From NCBI GenBank assembly GCA_964019135.1, contig OZ025265.1, positions 4,842,318 through 4,906,317 of the forward strand: DNA of 64,000 nt, read 5' to 3'. The DNA is from Arenicola marina. Lineage: Eukaryota > Annelida > Polychaeta > Arenicolidae. How positions within the stretch are numbered: position 1 is the first letter of the stretch; every line of letters starts with the position of its first letter. The notes beneath the pieces are model-generated. The model saw nothing but the letters and a program-made list of their open reading frames with translations, was not told where the DNA came from and ran no database searches. Below, in pieces: positions 11,545 through 23,079 of the stretch. Both the position numbers and the translations under genes were made by a program.

Positions 11545-11692
11545 CCGAATATTCTCCGAATATTTCGCCAATGTTACCGGAATATACCAAAAAACATTCC
11601 GCGAATGGTTTGCAGGAAGTTTTCTTAATATTCAGGGCATGTGTTTTGGTAATATTCCCGTAACATTGGTGGAATATTCGAAGAACATTCGG
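11545..11692. repeat. Inverted repeat with about 53-bp arms (AATATTC/GAATATT-rich)
   Basis: The left arm 11,545-11,597 starts CCGAATATTCTCCGAATATT. It pairs with 11,639-11,692, which ends GAAGAACATTCGG, with roughly 85 percent complementarity. The 41-nt spacer contains GCGAATGGTTTGCAGGAAG. Nearby CCCAGCA (about 11,735) and TGCTGGG (about 12,960) could be the two ends of a larger element enclosing 11.5-12.96 kb. That link is inference only. Confidence 0.7.
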
Positions 11693-11878
11693 ACAAAACT
11701 CGGAGAATTTTGAATATTACGAGCGAACCTTCCCAGCACCTTAAACGAACATGATGGTGCACTCACAGAAATGAAGCAGACAACTGTTTAACATTTTTAA
11801 CGTCTTTATTAGTATATTACCGCGTGGTTGACCGGTTAATGTGCCAATATAAACTGCATAACAAGTTTAACGTTTAAC
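11693..11878. other. Unassigned DNA after the inverted repeat
   Basis: This stretch is AT-rich with no gene. It includes the CCCAGCACC motif discussed with the inverted repeat. Confidence 0.4.
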
Positions 11879-11963
11879 GGAGGGAAGACACCTAAGCTAA
11901 GGGAGGGGAGACACCCCAAGTGAGGGGAAGGCAGGCACCTCAACTTCGGGGAGGGAAGACATA
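11879..11963. repeat. Short G/A-rich minisatellite, period about 22-24 bp, 3.5 copies
   Basis: Units read GGAGGGAAGACACCT, GGAGGGGAGACACCC, GGGGAAGGCAGGCACCT and GGGGAGGGAAGACAT, each followed by a short variable AAGCTAA/AAGTGA/CAACTTC segment. A minus-strand 61-codon frame crosses it and shows the same repeat as CLPSPxL. It is not a gene. Confidence 0.75.
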
Positions 11964-12740
11964 AGAGGGCAGAATTAGTTTTCTTTTCAACATTCTTCTG
12001 TATTACATGCTGCTTTGTCAACTTCTCTCAGTCAGCTTCAGGATCCTCCATCGCTGGCACCTATTAAAAAAAGCAGGCAGCAGTCAGTTACAGTTAGTGG
12101 CATACATGTGAGCTATCATTAACTCCTTTATTCACAAGCAAACATTTAAGGGTATCATTTCTGCAGCATGTAAACAACGATTGCTACAATTTATATTTAG
12201 CCTCAGTTACCTCAATTTTTTTAATGTTTGGGGCAAAACGCATCATCTCTGCGAGGATCTGATTGGAACAACACATATCGATCTGTTTGCAATGTGGCAT
12301 CTTGCTTCTGCAAAGACAGATTGAACATGAATTAGCGCCCTGCCTGACACTAGTCAGAGGTACAGAGATGAGAGAGAGCCATGAGAACGTCGGTTGCTCG
12401 CCTTGATTTGAATTCAGCACACTTTGGGCATCGACTGCAGAACGTACACAAATAAATAAACCTTATAAAGCTGTCAAGTTGTTCATATCTTTTTCTAGGA
12501 GAAAAGGCGACAAAAATACCCGTAAAAAATGCATACCAATAACTATTTATAATTATGGAACTTTCCAATAACAGTTGTTTACAAATTATTAAGTTATTGT
12601 AAAGTTCCATCAATATAAAAAGTGATCAAATTTAGTTGTGAGCATTTTCATCGCCTTTGGAACTATAAAGGTATGAAGAACAACTTGGTTTTCTAAGGTG
12701 CATTTATTTGTGTACATTCTGCAAACAACACCTGAAGAAT
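11964..12740. other. Unassigned DNA
   Basis: Minus-strand frames of 78 and 87 codons overlap (12,184-12,420 and 12,350-12,613) in different frames, with no recognisable motif. There is no tandem repeat. Confidence 0.4.
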
Positions 12741-12965
12741 GTTAGTTGCATCGCAACCCATGGGCGGATCCAAGAGGGGCAGGTCCGGAACCCTTGGACC
12801 CCCCTCCCTCTCTTTTGAGGAAGAATGATGTTTTTTTGTGCAAAATTGTTCGTCCGTAACATAACACTGAAATAATAGTCTGCAAATATTACGCGAATGT
12901 TCCTCCGTAACATAACATGGAAATAACATTGAGCCAATATTACGCGGATGTTCCGTGTTTGCTGG
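12741..12965. repeat. Dispersed-repeat end: G-tract segment plus a 52-bp tandem duplication
   Basis: The segment 12,757-12,820 (GGGCGGATCCAAGAGGGGC and the C-rich run after it) resembles, in reverse complement, the CTACATCCGCC / CTAGATACGCCC ends at 44,330 and 52,765. At 12,852-12,955 a 52-bp unit starting TCCGTAACATAACA is repeated twice and ends at TGTTCCGTGTTTGCTGGG. The AATATTACGCGAATGTTC core is similar in style to the inverted repeat at 11,545. It is probably one end of an old DNA transposon. Confidence 0.5.
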
Positions 12966-14340
12966 GCATAGCACGTACAAAGGCGGTGAGAGCGCAATAT
13001 AGTGACAATAGTATTCATTTCCTGGTGGTTATATTGTTCATGGCCTTTGGTCTTAATATGGATCGCCTGGTTGTTTGAAGGGCATATGCCCCCACAATCC
13101 ATTCCATTTAGTGACGTGTTCATACTATTATAGTAAATTATCGGTGTCCATGTATGTCATGAATATCATGCACATCCATAATCTTGTGATTTTGCTTTCA
13201 GAGAGGCCGTTAATCTGGTGTTTAACCCGCACCCTATCTCACACAACATAGACTTCCCCGTCACCGATATTATATATGGTCAACAATATGGTCTAGCCGA
13301 CAATATCGCCATCCTTAACAGTACCCCCCTCCCCCAACCACCCACCCATCCCCCTTAGATACACAGAGTACGCTGCTTAGTGAGACTCACGACAAGAACA
13401 GTGGACAGATGCATGACGCCACGTGAGACAAGCAACGAGGACTCGAGTCGGTCTGGGAGAGACTGATTTCCCCCCACGACATTCATAATGGCCCACAAAA
13501 CTCCGACACCGATTCAACCGCCACTTCTGTGCCTGGTCCACCACAACTTGCGCACTTCCTTATTTGATGGATATTTCGTTGCTCTGAGAGGGCGCGGCTT
13601 TCAATTAGGAGTACTACGGTCCCATCGACAATAGCCATGAATCACCGGTGGGTTTTCCTACTGCAGTGCTGCACGTCACCGCACTAATGCATCGTTTTCC
13701 ATCACCCTAAAGGGCAACTGATGGCTTTAATCAACTGTTTTCAGTTCCAGCGCAGATTGTGGCCTTTATACAGAAGCCAACGGGGAGTGGTACAGGGAGA
13801 CAATCGCGCTCAGAAGAGGAAAAAATATATGGGCGATGTACTTAGATGAGGGGCACTAAAGTGTGCAGTTTTATGGCTTCAATCTGAATACAGTGCAAAG
13901 AAAGCGTCAGGATGCAGTCTGTGTGTTTTGTTTAAAGGAATGCGCTTGCTGCAGAAAGGTCGCATTGGGCGATTTTGTCATTTTCACAATTTATCCCAGG
14001 CTAAGTAGTTATAAAGGGGGTCATTCTGTGGCCTACTGGGTGACGTGTTCGGCTAATGCTGTCTACTAGATCCATTCAAGTGCTAATCCTATCTACTCGG
14101 ACCCATTCCATTCCTACATCTGCATCGCGGTCTGAGCCAGAACATAGGGGTAATGGAACCACCACCGTTCGATACTCGGCCAATACGTCATCGTACTTTA
14201 AATGTATGCAGTGTGCCGTTATCTGTAATCTTATCACTTCCTCCCTCCGTCACACCGCTCCTCTCAGGTCAGAGTTCCAATGATTAAAGTTACAAACCAT
14301 TCTAGTCCGTGGTGCCTCTTCTCCCTTGTTACCCGATATG
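12966..14340. other. Unassigned DNA
   Basis: No convincing gene. A 68-codon frame at 13,863-14,069 has several cysteines, but there is no spacing pattern I can assign. CAATAT/ATATTG motifs cluster at 13,265-13,315. No array is seen. Confidence 0.4.
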
Positions 14341-14459
14341 CATATGGCATTGCGTCGAGTGCGAGATGGGTTTATCTCAGCACAAGTCTCCAAAATCCCC
14401 AGGATTTCGGAGATGCGTGCTGACATAAACCCATCTCGCACCAGAAGCAATGCCATATG
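14341..14459. repeat. 119-bp near-perfect hairpin without a real loop
   Basis: 14,341-14,400 pairs with 14,401-14,459 at about 50 of 59 positions. Both ends read CATATGGCATTGC on their own strand. The best run is the 18-bp GTGCGAGATGGGTTTAT core, and the turn is at CCCCAGG. Such a foldback is typical of a small MITE, and its length and pairing also resemble a microRNA-like or hairpin-RNA precursor. The sequence alone cannot separate these. Confidence 0.85.
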
Positions 14460-16629
14460 TATTTTCTCGCTCGAATAGAACTTTAAACGTCGCCATTAAG
14501 TCAATACGGAGATCTAACGATGACAATGATACTCACAACTGCACCTAAATATTTGGTCGAAATCATAACAGTGGCGCTCAATAGCACCTGTAACTAAGTG
14601 TTGCGCGCGACATGTTTCCTTGGAGATATGACGTCGTCAAAGTGATTACGCCTCTGCGGCGGAGATAGGTCTAACGAACATATTATTTTAGGCAAAATGG
14701 TATCTATTTGTTAAATGAACTTTTTGTTTTCGTAAATTGTGGCTGTATTTCTATAGTTGGAGTTCATATGATTCAGGCCTATAGCTATTAAGTTCGATTT
14801 GTTTGATGGAACTATTTATATAAATATCAGTTGCGCGCATTGACATCGCGGTAACCACTGAGTGACAAGATCTGTAACGTGAATGGCGGCAGCAAAACAA
14901 CGCACGATTGTAAAACTAAAATGGATCTTACACAGTAAGTTTCAGCTTTTAAGCCGCCAAACTTGCCACATAAACTAATTTGTCAAACTGTAACATAATA
15001 TGATAACATCTCAATTTCTGACAAGTATACCGGGATGGGTTTTTCCCGGAACTGGTGTCAACATTGGCCACTGACAACAGAGTGCGAGAATCCATCGTCC
15101 GTCGCAGAATTGAACCTTTCAGTCCCATTGCATATATCACTAAATGTAGCCATCATCCGTGTATACACAGTATGACCAGGTACGATAGATGTTGCCTCTT
15201 GTGGAGTCTTCCCCACTTTCTGGGCCACCTCGTTTTATTGATACACATAAAGTGTCATAATGTTGGGACAGGGTGGACTTGTTGGCGATTCCTGTCATGT
15301 CTCTGGTTATGATGATGATTGTGTTGTGGTCGCGTGTTGTGGTTAATATAGCATAATGAATTGCACCACAACGTGGGCTGTACTGCTGATGACCTCCACA
15401 CGACCTCCACTCCTAGAGTTATCGATGTCAGCCGAGGTGAGTGCCGTGCTGGCGATCAACATCCACCACACGATGGGTCTTGGCGGTTTCTCAACGGTTA
15501 CAGGATCAACACATCCATGCCAATGAAGACCTTTTGCCATTGGCATCGGCTGAGGTTATCTCACCCGAACCCTGCATATCTAAGATCCGCATACGTTACT
15601 GTCACCATAACATAGCAGTCCCTTTCTCTGGATCAATGGAAAATAGCCGTTCATAGCAAAATACTTATCACATTGATCACCATTACACAACTGACCCCAC
15701 GCATTGGCTCATAGCACCCCCTATTGTTCGAAATGGCCTACGTTCAAATGGAGATATTGTGTTTTTCTTCACGTCACACGAGCGAGTACATAATTTGACT
15801 GTCATACCTGGAACGAGGAAATTTGCCCTCCGAGAAAAGGGTGGGTCCATTACGGACCTATATGCAACTTACATAGCACCAATTACCTTTCATGTGACAA
15901 TACACTGTTGTCATAACTGCAGTTAAATTGATCTAACATTAATATAATGCAAAACGTATATTGATGATCTGTTCTTTGTTACTTGAATTTTTTGCGGGTT
16001 AAATTAAAATCTGCCTATATATAAACCTGCCACAATGTGCATAATGTTATTGATATTATTAATAGTTTGAAAAAAGCAAAAAAGGCGCAATTTAATCAAA
16101 ATTAAGTGGACCAGCTCGGAAAACGTTGGAAGATGTTACGATGATGCAATGTGTAAAATATGTATCTTCAAATTTAAACTGAAGATAACGGCAAATCCAA
16201 CGTAAAGGACAAGTAGAAACTTGGATTTATCATCATAATTTTTATGCTATGCACAAACCAAAAAGTAGCAAATAATGGATGTTATACACTGATATTGATA
16301 TTAATATTGATTCTGAATATTTACATTTGCAGATTCTCTCTAAAAACTTCTCTGTAAGTAAACTTTGTCAGTTTGTAATACCAGTTGTTTCTTTGATGGT
16401 TAAATGTTGTGAATATCCTTAATAGTTTGTTCAAGAGGTGGCACCAAGAGGAACGTGTTATACAGGATAATAGCTACTATTTCTAATTGTACACCAGAAT
16501 AAAATCAACGGGTATTCAGCACTCAAACTGCAGCTACCTCGCGATTTAACACCGTTTGTGGACTTAAATTTACCAGACAAAAAGTTTTTTATCCGGCACC
16601 ACCCTGACAGTAGAAAGTTCATAGTTCAT
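14460..16629. other. Unassigned DNA of the spacer
   Basis: Overlapping frames of 60-85 codons on both strands at 14,949-15,656 show no recognisable product. 15,900-16,560 is AT-rich and featureless. No tandem array, terminal repeat or RNA gene is seen. Confidence 0.4.
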
Positions 16630-17055
16630 TTTTTCATCCTTGCCATCGACGGTCACACATACAGTATCATCCGGCTATTCCCGTCACCATATAAATAAAC
16701 CTGGATCATTTTTCTGTACCTTCTGCTTGGATGCAGCACCACCGTAGGTCGACTGGACAGGCAGACCCAGTTTTACAGAGCGAGTGCCTTGATGTTACTT
16801 ACACAAAGCCCTATAATGGCCCGCCATATTAGAACCTTTTGAATCCCTCCGGCCCTTCTGGCAGAGATAATTAACATCATGAATGGTGTTAGGAGCATAA
16901 AATATGTTACCGGGTTACGGGTTATTGCGAGTCAACGGCGAACGTTTGATATCCGTCATCGCTTGAATAGGGCTCAGCCACTGACACAGGCACTTATCTA
17001 CGCTGGAAGGGAGCGGTGCCGCCTCTCTATGAGTAAGGTATACACGGTTCATCGA
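16630..17055 (-). repeat. Inverted duplication, right arm, block D'
   Basis: This is the reverse-complement partner of 6,445-6,860. Shared anchors on the plus strand here are ACGTTTGATATCCGT, ACTTATCTACGCTGG, GCCGCCTCTCT and ATACACGGTTC. At the left end, TTCCCGTCACCATATAAATAA matches the left arm's TTATATAATGACGGGAA in reverse. It lies immediately left of the 12-bp minisatellite. Confidence 0.85.
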
Positions 17056-17236
17056 GCCCCATGGGTGGTAGGTAGCTCTTGTACGGCGGCCTGAGAGTGG
17101 AGTCGCTATGCTATGCACCAGTTCATCCACTCCCCACGACAGTTGCTCTATTGCATGGACATGTTGGTCACACTGTCTTCCATTGCTCTGACCAGTGGAT
17201 AAACGTCCTACGGCGATTGAATGAAATAATGAGATC
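17056..17236. other. Unassigned DNA at the left edge of the 12-bp array
   Basis: This short unique stretch sits between block D' and the array. Open frames running out of the array cross it on both strands and have no independent support. Confidence 0.4.
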
Positions 17237-19040
17237 AGTGTGCCCCGGGTGTATATCCCGGTGTGTCCCAGTGTGTGTCCCGCTGTGTGTCCCGGTGTGT
17301 GTCCCAGTGTGTGTCCCGGTGTGTGTCCCAGTGTGTGTCCCAGTGTGTGTCCCGGTGTGTGTCCCAGTGTGTGTCCCGGTGTGTGTTCCAGTGTGTTCCC
17401 CAATGTGCGTCCTAGTGTATGTCCCAGTGTGTGTCCCAGTGTATGTCCCAGTGTGTGTCCCAGTGTGTGTTGCTGTATGTTCCGTGTGTGTGTCCCAGCG
17501 TGTGTCCCAGTGTGTCCCAGCGTGTATCCCAGAGTGTGTCCCAGTGTGTGTTCCAGTGTGTGTCCCAGTGTGTGTTCCAGTGTGCGCCCCACTGTGTGTC
17601 CCAGTGTATGTCCCAATGTGTGCCCCAATGTGTGTCCCAGTGTGTGTCTCCGTGTGTGTTGCTGTGTGTTCCGGTGTATGTCCCGGTGTATGTCCCAGTG
17701 TGTGTCCCAGCGTGTGTCCCAGTGTGTCCCAGCGTGTATCCCAGTGTGTGTCCCAGCGTGTGTCCCGGTGTGTGTCCCGGTGTGTGTCCAGGTGTGCGCC
17801 CCAATGTGTATTCCGGTGTGTGTCCCGGTGAGTATCCCAGTGTGTGTCTCAGTGCGTGTTGCTGTGTGTTCCGGTGTGTGTCCCAGTGTGTTTCCCAGTG
17901 TGTGTCGCAGCGTGTGTGTCCCGGTCTGTGTCCCGGTGTGTGTCCCGCTATGCGTCCTGGTGTGTGTCCTGGCGTGTGTCTCAATGTGTATCCCAGTGTG
18001 TGTCCCAGTGTGTATCCCAGTGTGTGTCCCAGTGTGTGTCCCAGTGTGTGTCCCAGTGTGTGTCCCAGTGTGTGTCCCAGTGTGTGTCCCAGTGTGTATC
18101 CCAGAGTGTGTCCCAGTGTGTGTCCCAGTGTGTGTCACAGTGTGTGTCGCATCGTGTGTGTCCCGGTCTGTGTCCTGGTGTGTGTCTCAATGTGTATCCC
18201 AGTGTGTGTCCCAGTGTGTATCCCAGTGTGTGTCCCAGTGTGTGTCCTAGTGTGTGTCCCAGTGTGTATCCCAGTGTGTATCCCAGTGTGTGTCCCAGTG
18301 TGTGTCCCAGTGTGTTTTCCAGTGTGTGTCGCATCGTGTGTGTCCTGGTGTGTGTCCCTGTGTGTGTCCCAGTGTGTGTCCCAGTGTGTGTCGTGATGTG
18401 TGTCCCGGTGTGTGTCCCGGTGTGTCCCAGTGTGTGTCCCAATGTGTATTCCGGTGTGTGTCCCGGTGAGTATCCCGGTGTGTGTCCCAGTGTGTGTCCC
18501 AGTGTGTGTCTCAGTGTGTGTCCCAGTGTGTGTCCCAGTGTGTGTCCCAGTGTGTATCCCAGTGTGTGTCCCAGTGTGTGTCCCAGTGTGTGTCCAGGTG
18601 TGCGCCTCAATGTGTATTCCGGTGTGTGTCCCAGAGTGTGTCCCGGTGTGTGTCGAGGTGTGTGTCCCAGTGTGTATCCCGGTGTGTGTCCCGGTGTGTG
18701 TCTCAGTGTGTGTCTCGGTGTGTCCCGGTGTGTGTCCAGGTGTGCGCCCCAATGTGTATTCCGGTGTGTGTCCCAGTGAGTATCCCGGTGTGTGTCTCAG
18801 TGTGTGTCCCGGTGTGTGTCTCGGTGTGTGTCCCAGTGTGTATTCCGGTGTGTGTCCCGGTGAGTATCCCGGTGTGTGTCTCAGTGTGTGTCTCGGTGTG
18901 TGTCCCAGTGTGTGTCCCAGTGTGTGTCCCAGCGTGTGTCCCAGTGTGTCCCAGCGTGTATCCCAGTGTGTGTCCCAGCGTGTGTCCCGGTGAGTATCCC
19001 GGTGTGTGTCTCAGTGTGTGTCTCGGTGTGTCCCAGTGTG
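17237..19040. repeat. 12-bp minisatellite (TGTGTCCCAGTG), about 150 copies
   Basis: Monomers are TGTGTCCCAGTG with point variants (CCCGGTG, CCCAGCG, TCTCAGTG, TATCCCAGTG). Longer units are superimposed. A GTTGCTGT(G/A)TGTTCCG segment recurs at about 17,466, 17,656 and 17,858. A GTCGCA(G/T)CGTGTGTGTCC segment recurs at about 17,905, 18,146 and 18,328. A GGTGTGCGCC(C/T)CAATGTGTA segment recurs at about 17,791, 18,596 and 18,741. Twelve is a multiple of three, so all forward frames and some reverse frames are open for 200-400 codons (CVPVCVP-type on plus, THTGTHTG-type on minus). These are not credible genes. The array lies between C' and D' of the right arm and is absent from the left arm. Confidence 0.95.
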
Positions 19041-19794
19041 GCGGCAGTATCACCCTCAAGACCAGTTGCACACATTAATGCCTGCTCCCTCACCCCGCCA
19101 TCATCATGGCCTCGCTGAACGTTAATAGACACCAGCAATGGATCAAGGTATAGAGTCCAGCAAGGATTCAAGAGCTCTACATTTGATGAACCTATGTTAG
19201 CCTTTAAGGCGATATCTGGCATCCCGACGTTGATATCCGACACGGCCGTAAGTCGCAGCAACCCGACATCAAAGACTCCAATGGGAATAGACCGGTCGTA
19301 ACGAGTAACTTAGAGGACTCTTGCCGGCTACCTTCAAACGATCTGGTCGCAAGACTTTTTAAATCAGATTTATACGACCCACAAGTGTCATAAGACGGAC
19401 AACTGTCTGAATTTATGTCACCGTTTAAAGACATATGAATGTCTCAGTGGTGACTATGCTTGTCTTTATGTGTCTGAGGGGACAACGCCACACCATCTTG
19501 TTTGATTTGTAGCGTTTTCCAGTTGCAACCAGACATCGTACACCAGTTTAAGTCATGTAGCTGATGATTATTCATAAATTATTATAAACAAATCATTGCT
19601 GTGTGTGAATTTTAAAAAGTGCCAATTGCGCATATAGTGGGCACCGAACTCTTGATTTTAATATTGTGGCATGTTAAGAAGAAATACCTTGGTTATTGTC
19701 ACTTCGCAATGTGACTGTGGTGAAATTACTGTTATCCCCGGATATAATTAGTTACCGCAAATGAACAATTGCCGTAAAAGGGAATCGACCCCCC
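19041..19794. other. Unassigned DNA between the 12-bp array and block C'
   Basis: About 750 bp with no gene. I could not align it to the C-D interval of the left arm (6,109-6,444). 19,545-19,680 is AT-rich. Confidence 0.45.
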
Positions 19795-20846
19795 CCCTCC
19801 GCCTCCCCCCCCCCGCCCCGCGCCTGCGCGCCCCTTCTCCTCCTCCGCCTACGTCTAGTCTTCCAGCTGGACCGTCGCGAGGCCTGCTCACGATGGATAC
19901 TCGCAATCACCGATGCCGCCCGTCTAGACTCCATACATTCTTCCCATTGTCTGCATTCCATTTCCAGTGTCACAAAGGGGCGTACAATAGTCCACCTGGC
20001 TCCCCGACGTCAGTAAGACGGCATCAACGGCCTCCACCTGCTGGCCATTAACAGGCTCATCTCAGCGCTAAGAGACCACGGAATGGGAGACGGGACACCC
20101 GTTGGGACATGTTCACTACACCCGGGGACCTTTTCTACAGCAGCAAAGGGAAATATGATTGCGGGTTGGAGCATTGGATTCGTGAGAGGGGGTTAGATAG
20201 ACTGTGAGGTGCTTGGGATCAGGGCGGAGGAGGGTTACTGGGGTTGAGGACGGCAGTGGGAACGCGAGATGAATGGGTGGGCAATATGATACAGTTAACC
20301 AGGGTCAGACGTTGTGGCTAAACTAGGCAGCTGCTTCAGCGTAGAAATGGGTGATAAACGAGTTCTGCGATTCTGGGTATAACATAGTGTAATGTTGCCC
20401 GAATATCACGAGATGAATCTTCCACCCTTGCAAACACAGTTTGTGTCAGATCAGGTATTCCGCTATGGAACTTAACTATTTGTTATCAAAATGCAAACAT
20501 TTCAAATTGGGATTGTATGTACGTGCAATTGTGTTATTGCTCGCATATAAGCCATGTGGAATACATTCACACTGTACATTACATGCATGCACCATGTATT
20601 ATTACCATGCTCATTGCATAATAGTTAAAGTTAACAGTTAAAGATCATAGTTCATCATGGGCCACAACATGCTTAGTGAAATTATGCAGGCCTAAAACGC
20701 CAAAGACTAAATACATAGTTTATCAACTTTTCATGTGATATTGAAACTGTCGGAAGAACAAGTTATAATATGATATTTTTGAAATAATTATGTATTTGTT
20801 GCTTAAGTCACCATTAATTGTATTTACGATTTTGACCAATATTTGT
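19795..20846 (-). repeat. Inverted duplication, right arm, block C'
   Basis: This is the reverse complement of 5,091-6,108 over its full length, at roughly 85 percent by eye. Plus-strand anchors are ATTCCATTTCCAGTGTCACA, CAGCGCTAAGAGACCACGG, GGTGCTTGGGATCAGGGCGG, GATGAATCTTCCACCC and GCAATTGTGTTATTGCTCGC. It starts next to a C-rich run (19,790-19,816), matching the G-run at the end of block C. Confidence 0.9.
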
Positions 20847-20855
20847 CCATTATTA
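20847..20855. repeat. Left copy of candidate 9-bp target-site duplication
   Basis: CCATTATTA at 20,847-20,855 is repeated exactly at 23,954-23,962, flanking the 3.1-kb element. Confidence 0.6.
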
Positions 20856-20867
20856 CCCATGTCGTGA

Positions 20868-21290
20868 AGTAAAGTACTATACATAGTTCAATAGAATTTC
20901 TATATGATTCTATAGAATTTCTATATAATTCTATAGAAACTTTCTATAGAATTCTATAGAAACTTTCTATAGAATTCTATAGTATTTTTATTATAGTGAA
21001 TGTGCTATAGTATTTTTACTATAGTAAATGTTCTATAGTATTTTCGTGTGGTAAAATACTATACATAATTCTATAGAACCTTCTATAGAAACTTTCTATA
21101 GTATTTAATAGAAAGTCCTATAGAATTCTATAGAAAATCCCATAGAAAGTTCTATAGCATTCTATAGAAAGTCCTATAGATTTCTATAGAATTCCATAGA
21201 AAATCCTATAGAAAGTTCTATAGCATTTTATAGAAAGTCCTATAGATTTCTATATAATTCTATAGAAAATCCTATACATTTCCATACAAA
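20868..21290. repeat. Left subterminal AT-rich array (TATAGAA units)
   Basis: Repeated CTATAGAA, TTCTATAG and ACTTTCTATAG units occur in irregular 15-40 bp patterns. Most are palindromic around GAATTC. It mirrors the right subterminal array of the same element. Confidence 0.85.
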
Positions 21291-22265
21291 ACTCGTGTTA
21301 TCAATGTATGTAAAACGACGGTTGTATGACCAGTTGCTGACGTCTGTAAATCGATGGGTGTATGACCAGTTTCGCTGGTATACCACTGTGCAGGCAAGAG
21401 TCACAATAAAACGCAAGAATAAGGAATCCAATATTGATTATCCACATTTCCAAATATATATCATACAAATTACAAAAGTAAAAAGTTACAGGTAATATAA
21501 AACGTACAACATTCTAAGAATATTGAACTACCCAACAGGAAATATTCAGCATGTTGAGTGAAAATCCAGTAAAAGTGTCTATCCTCAATGCTGAGCCATG
21601 AGGAAAATTATGTTTAATCTATAGAACTTAGCATCTGCCAGCAGTAAATGTTATCATCAGATATGGGAGAGTGGCACTTTCATATAACAAATTTTCTTCT
21701 GGCATATATACATATATATTTATATATGTATATATGTACCCAAAAATCTAACCAACAGAGCTTAATTATTCTATTCAATGCAATGAATGTCAATTAAAAA
21801 CCAGGTAAAAACTCACAGTAAATACAAATTCATGACATTCTGTATCTTACATTGGGAGTCAATACTACGAATGTATATAAATTAATACAGTAATATAGTC
21901 CCCAACTGCATATTCAGGTGGCCGTAAGGCTCTATCATGATTCTTCACTTTACTTATTTATATTACTCTCACAATCTTTAGCAACTTACAACATATACAA
22001 ATATTAATCAGTCACTAAAATTAAGATTATCTATAATACAGCCTATGTATTACATTGCGGCTAAAGCACGATAATAAATGAATGTCAGTCGAGTAAAACT
22101 AAGGCCTAAGCTCATACATTGATTGAGTAGAAAAAAAGGGTTGATTGAGTTAAAAAAGGGGCTGTTTCCCATCCGTTGTTCGTCATTGAACGTATTACTA
22201 CTACCTTCAGTGGATAAAATCTGCCTGACGTCCTGGTTGGTCTATAGAATTGACGTGTCGACCGC

Positions 22266-22625
22266 TTAAAGTTGCATGTCGAGCTCTTTCCCGCCAAAAC
22301 TAAAGAGGTCAAAATACTAATAAGAATCAGTCCTAGAATCATTCAAGACTTCTTTTGTCTATACTCCACCCATGCCAGACTGCCAAATAGTGTCTCTTAA
22401 CCTTGCCCGTGATATCAATTTACCACAAGTTTTCATTTCAGTGGTAAACGTCATCAGTTTGTGTGCTTCTTCGGGATAGACACGTTTGCCACACCATAGC
22501 CAAAACGGCGATGTTTATCAGTTTTTTGAATTCATAAAATGAAACAATCAAGTTTTCTGCAAATTTTGATATAAATTTCGCCTAGGCTTAGTTTTGGCGG
22601 GAAAGAACTCGACATGCAACTTTAA
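22266..22625 (+). mobile_element. TTAA-flanked MITE, copy 1, with about 37-bp terminal inverted repeats
   Basis: Both ends carry, on opposite strands, the repeat starting AGTTGCATGTCGAG and running through TTTCCCGCCAAAACTAA. The two ends differ at about one position in 37. TTAA stands at 22,266-22,269 and again at 22,622-22,625, as in TTAA-specific piggyBac/Kolobok-type transposons. There is no coding capacity. It is nested within the 3.1-kb element, so it inserted later. A second copy in opposite orientation lies at 46,956-47,329. Confidence 0.85.
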
Positions 22626-23079
22626 CTATACTGTAAAATTGGATCAAAGATCAAAAAGATCAAATCAATTCAAATAGGCAAGGTTCCCCGGGCAGAGTTC
22701 GTTCTCTTGCTACTGATGGGAAGTTGTGGGCGCGAGACAGTACGGGATTTGTTTGCTTTGATGACGGTTCGGGCGATCAGGCGTTGGGAGAAATATTATT
22801 ACTGTTGGCACCAAGCCAAGTAGCCCGCCGCAGACATGGTCAACATGCGGGATAAGCACCCGACAGCGATATTATGCTAAGTGATAAGCACCGAGCGGTT
22901 GTGTTGACACATGCGATAGCGTTGACATGTAAGAGCGACAATGTTGATACATCAAAGGCGGACCATTCAGTGCATACAGTGGTTCGGTTGGATATAGGTT
23001 CAAGGCGGCTGCTAGTGCCAATGCGCTCTTGCATGCCGCGGCATAGTGGGACAGACAGCTTCATTTTATTAGTATAGAT

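Noticed and set aside
16915..18138. 407-codon minus-strand frame and 190-336-codon frames on both strands (THTGTHTG and CVPVCVP repeats)
   Set aside because: Translation of the 12-bp minisatellite. Both strands and several frames are open at once, which argues against coding.
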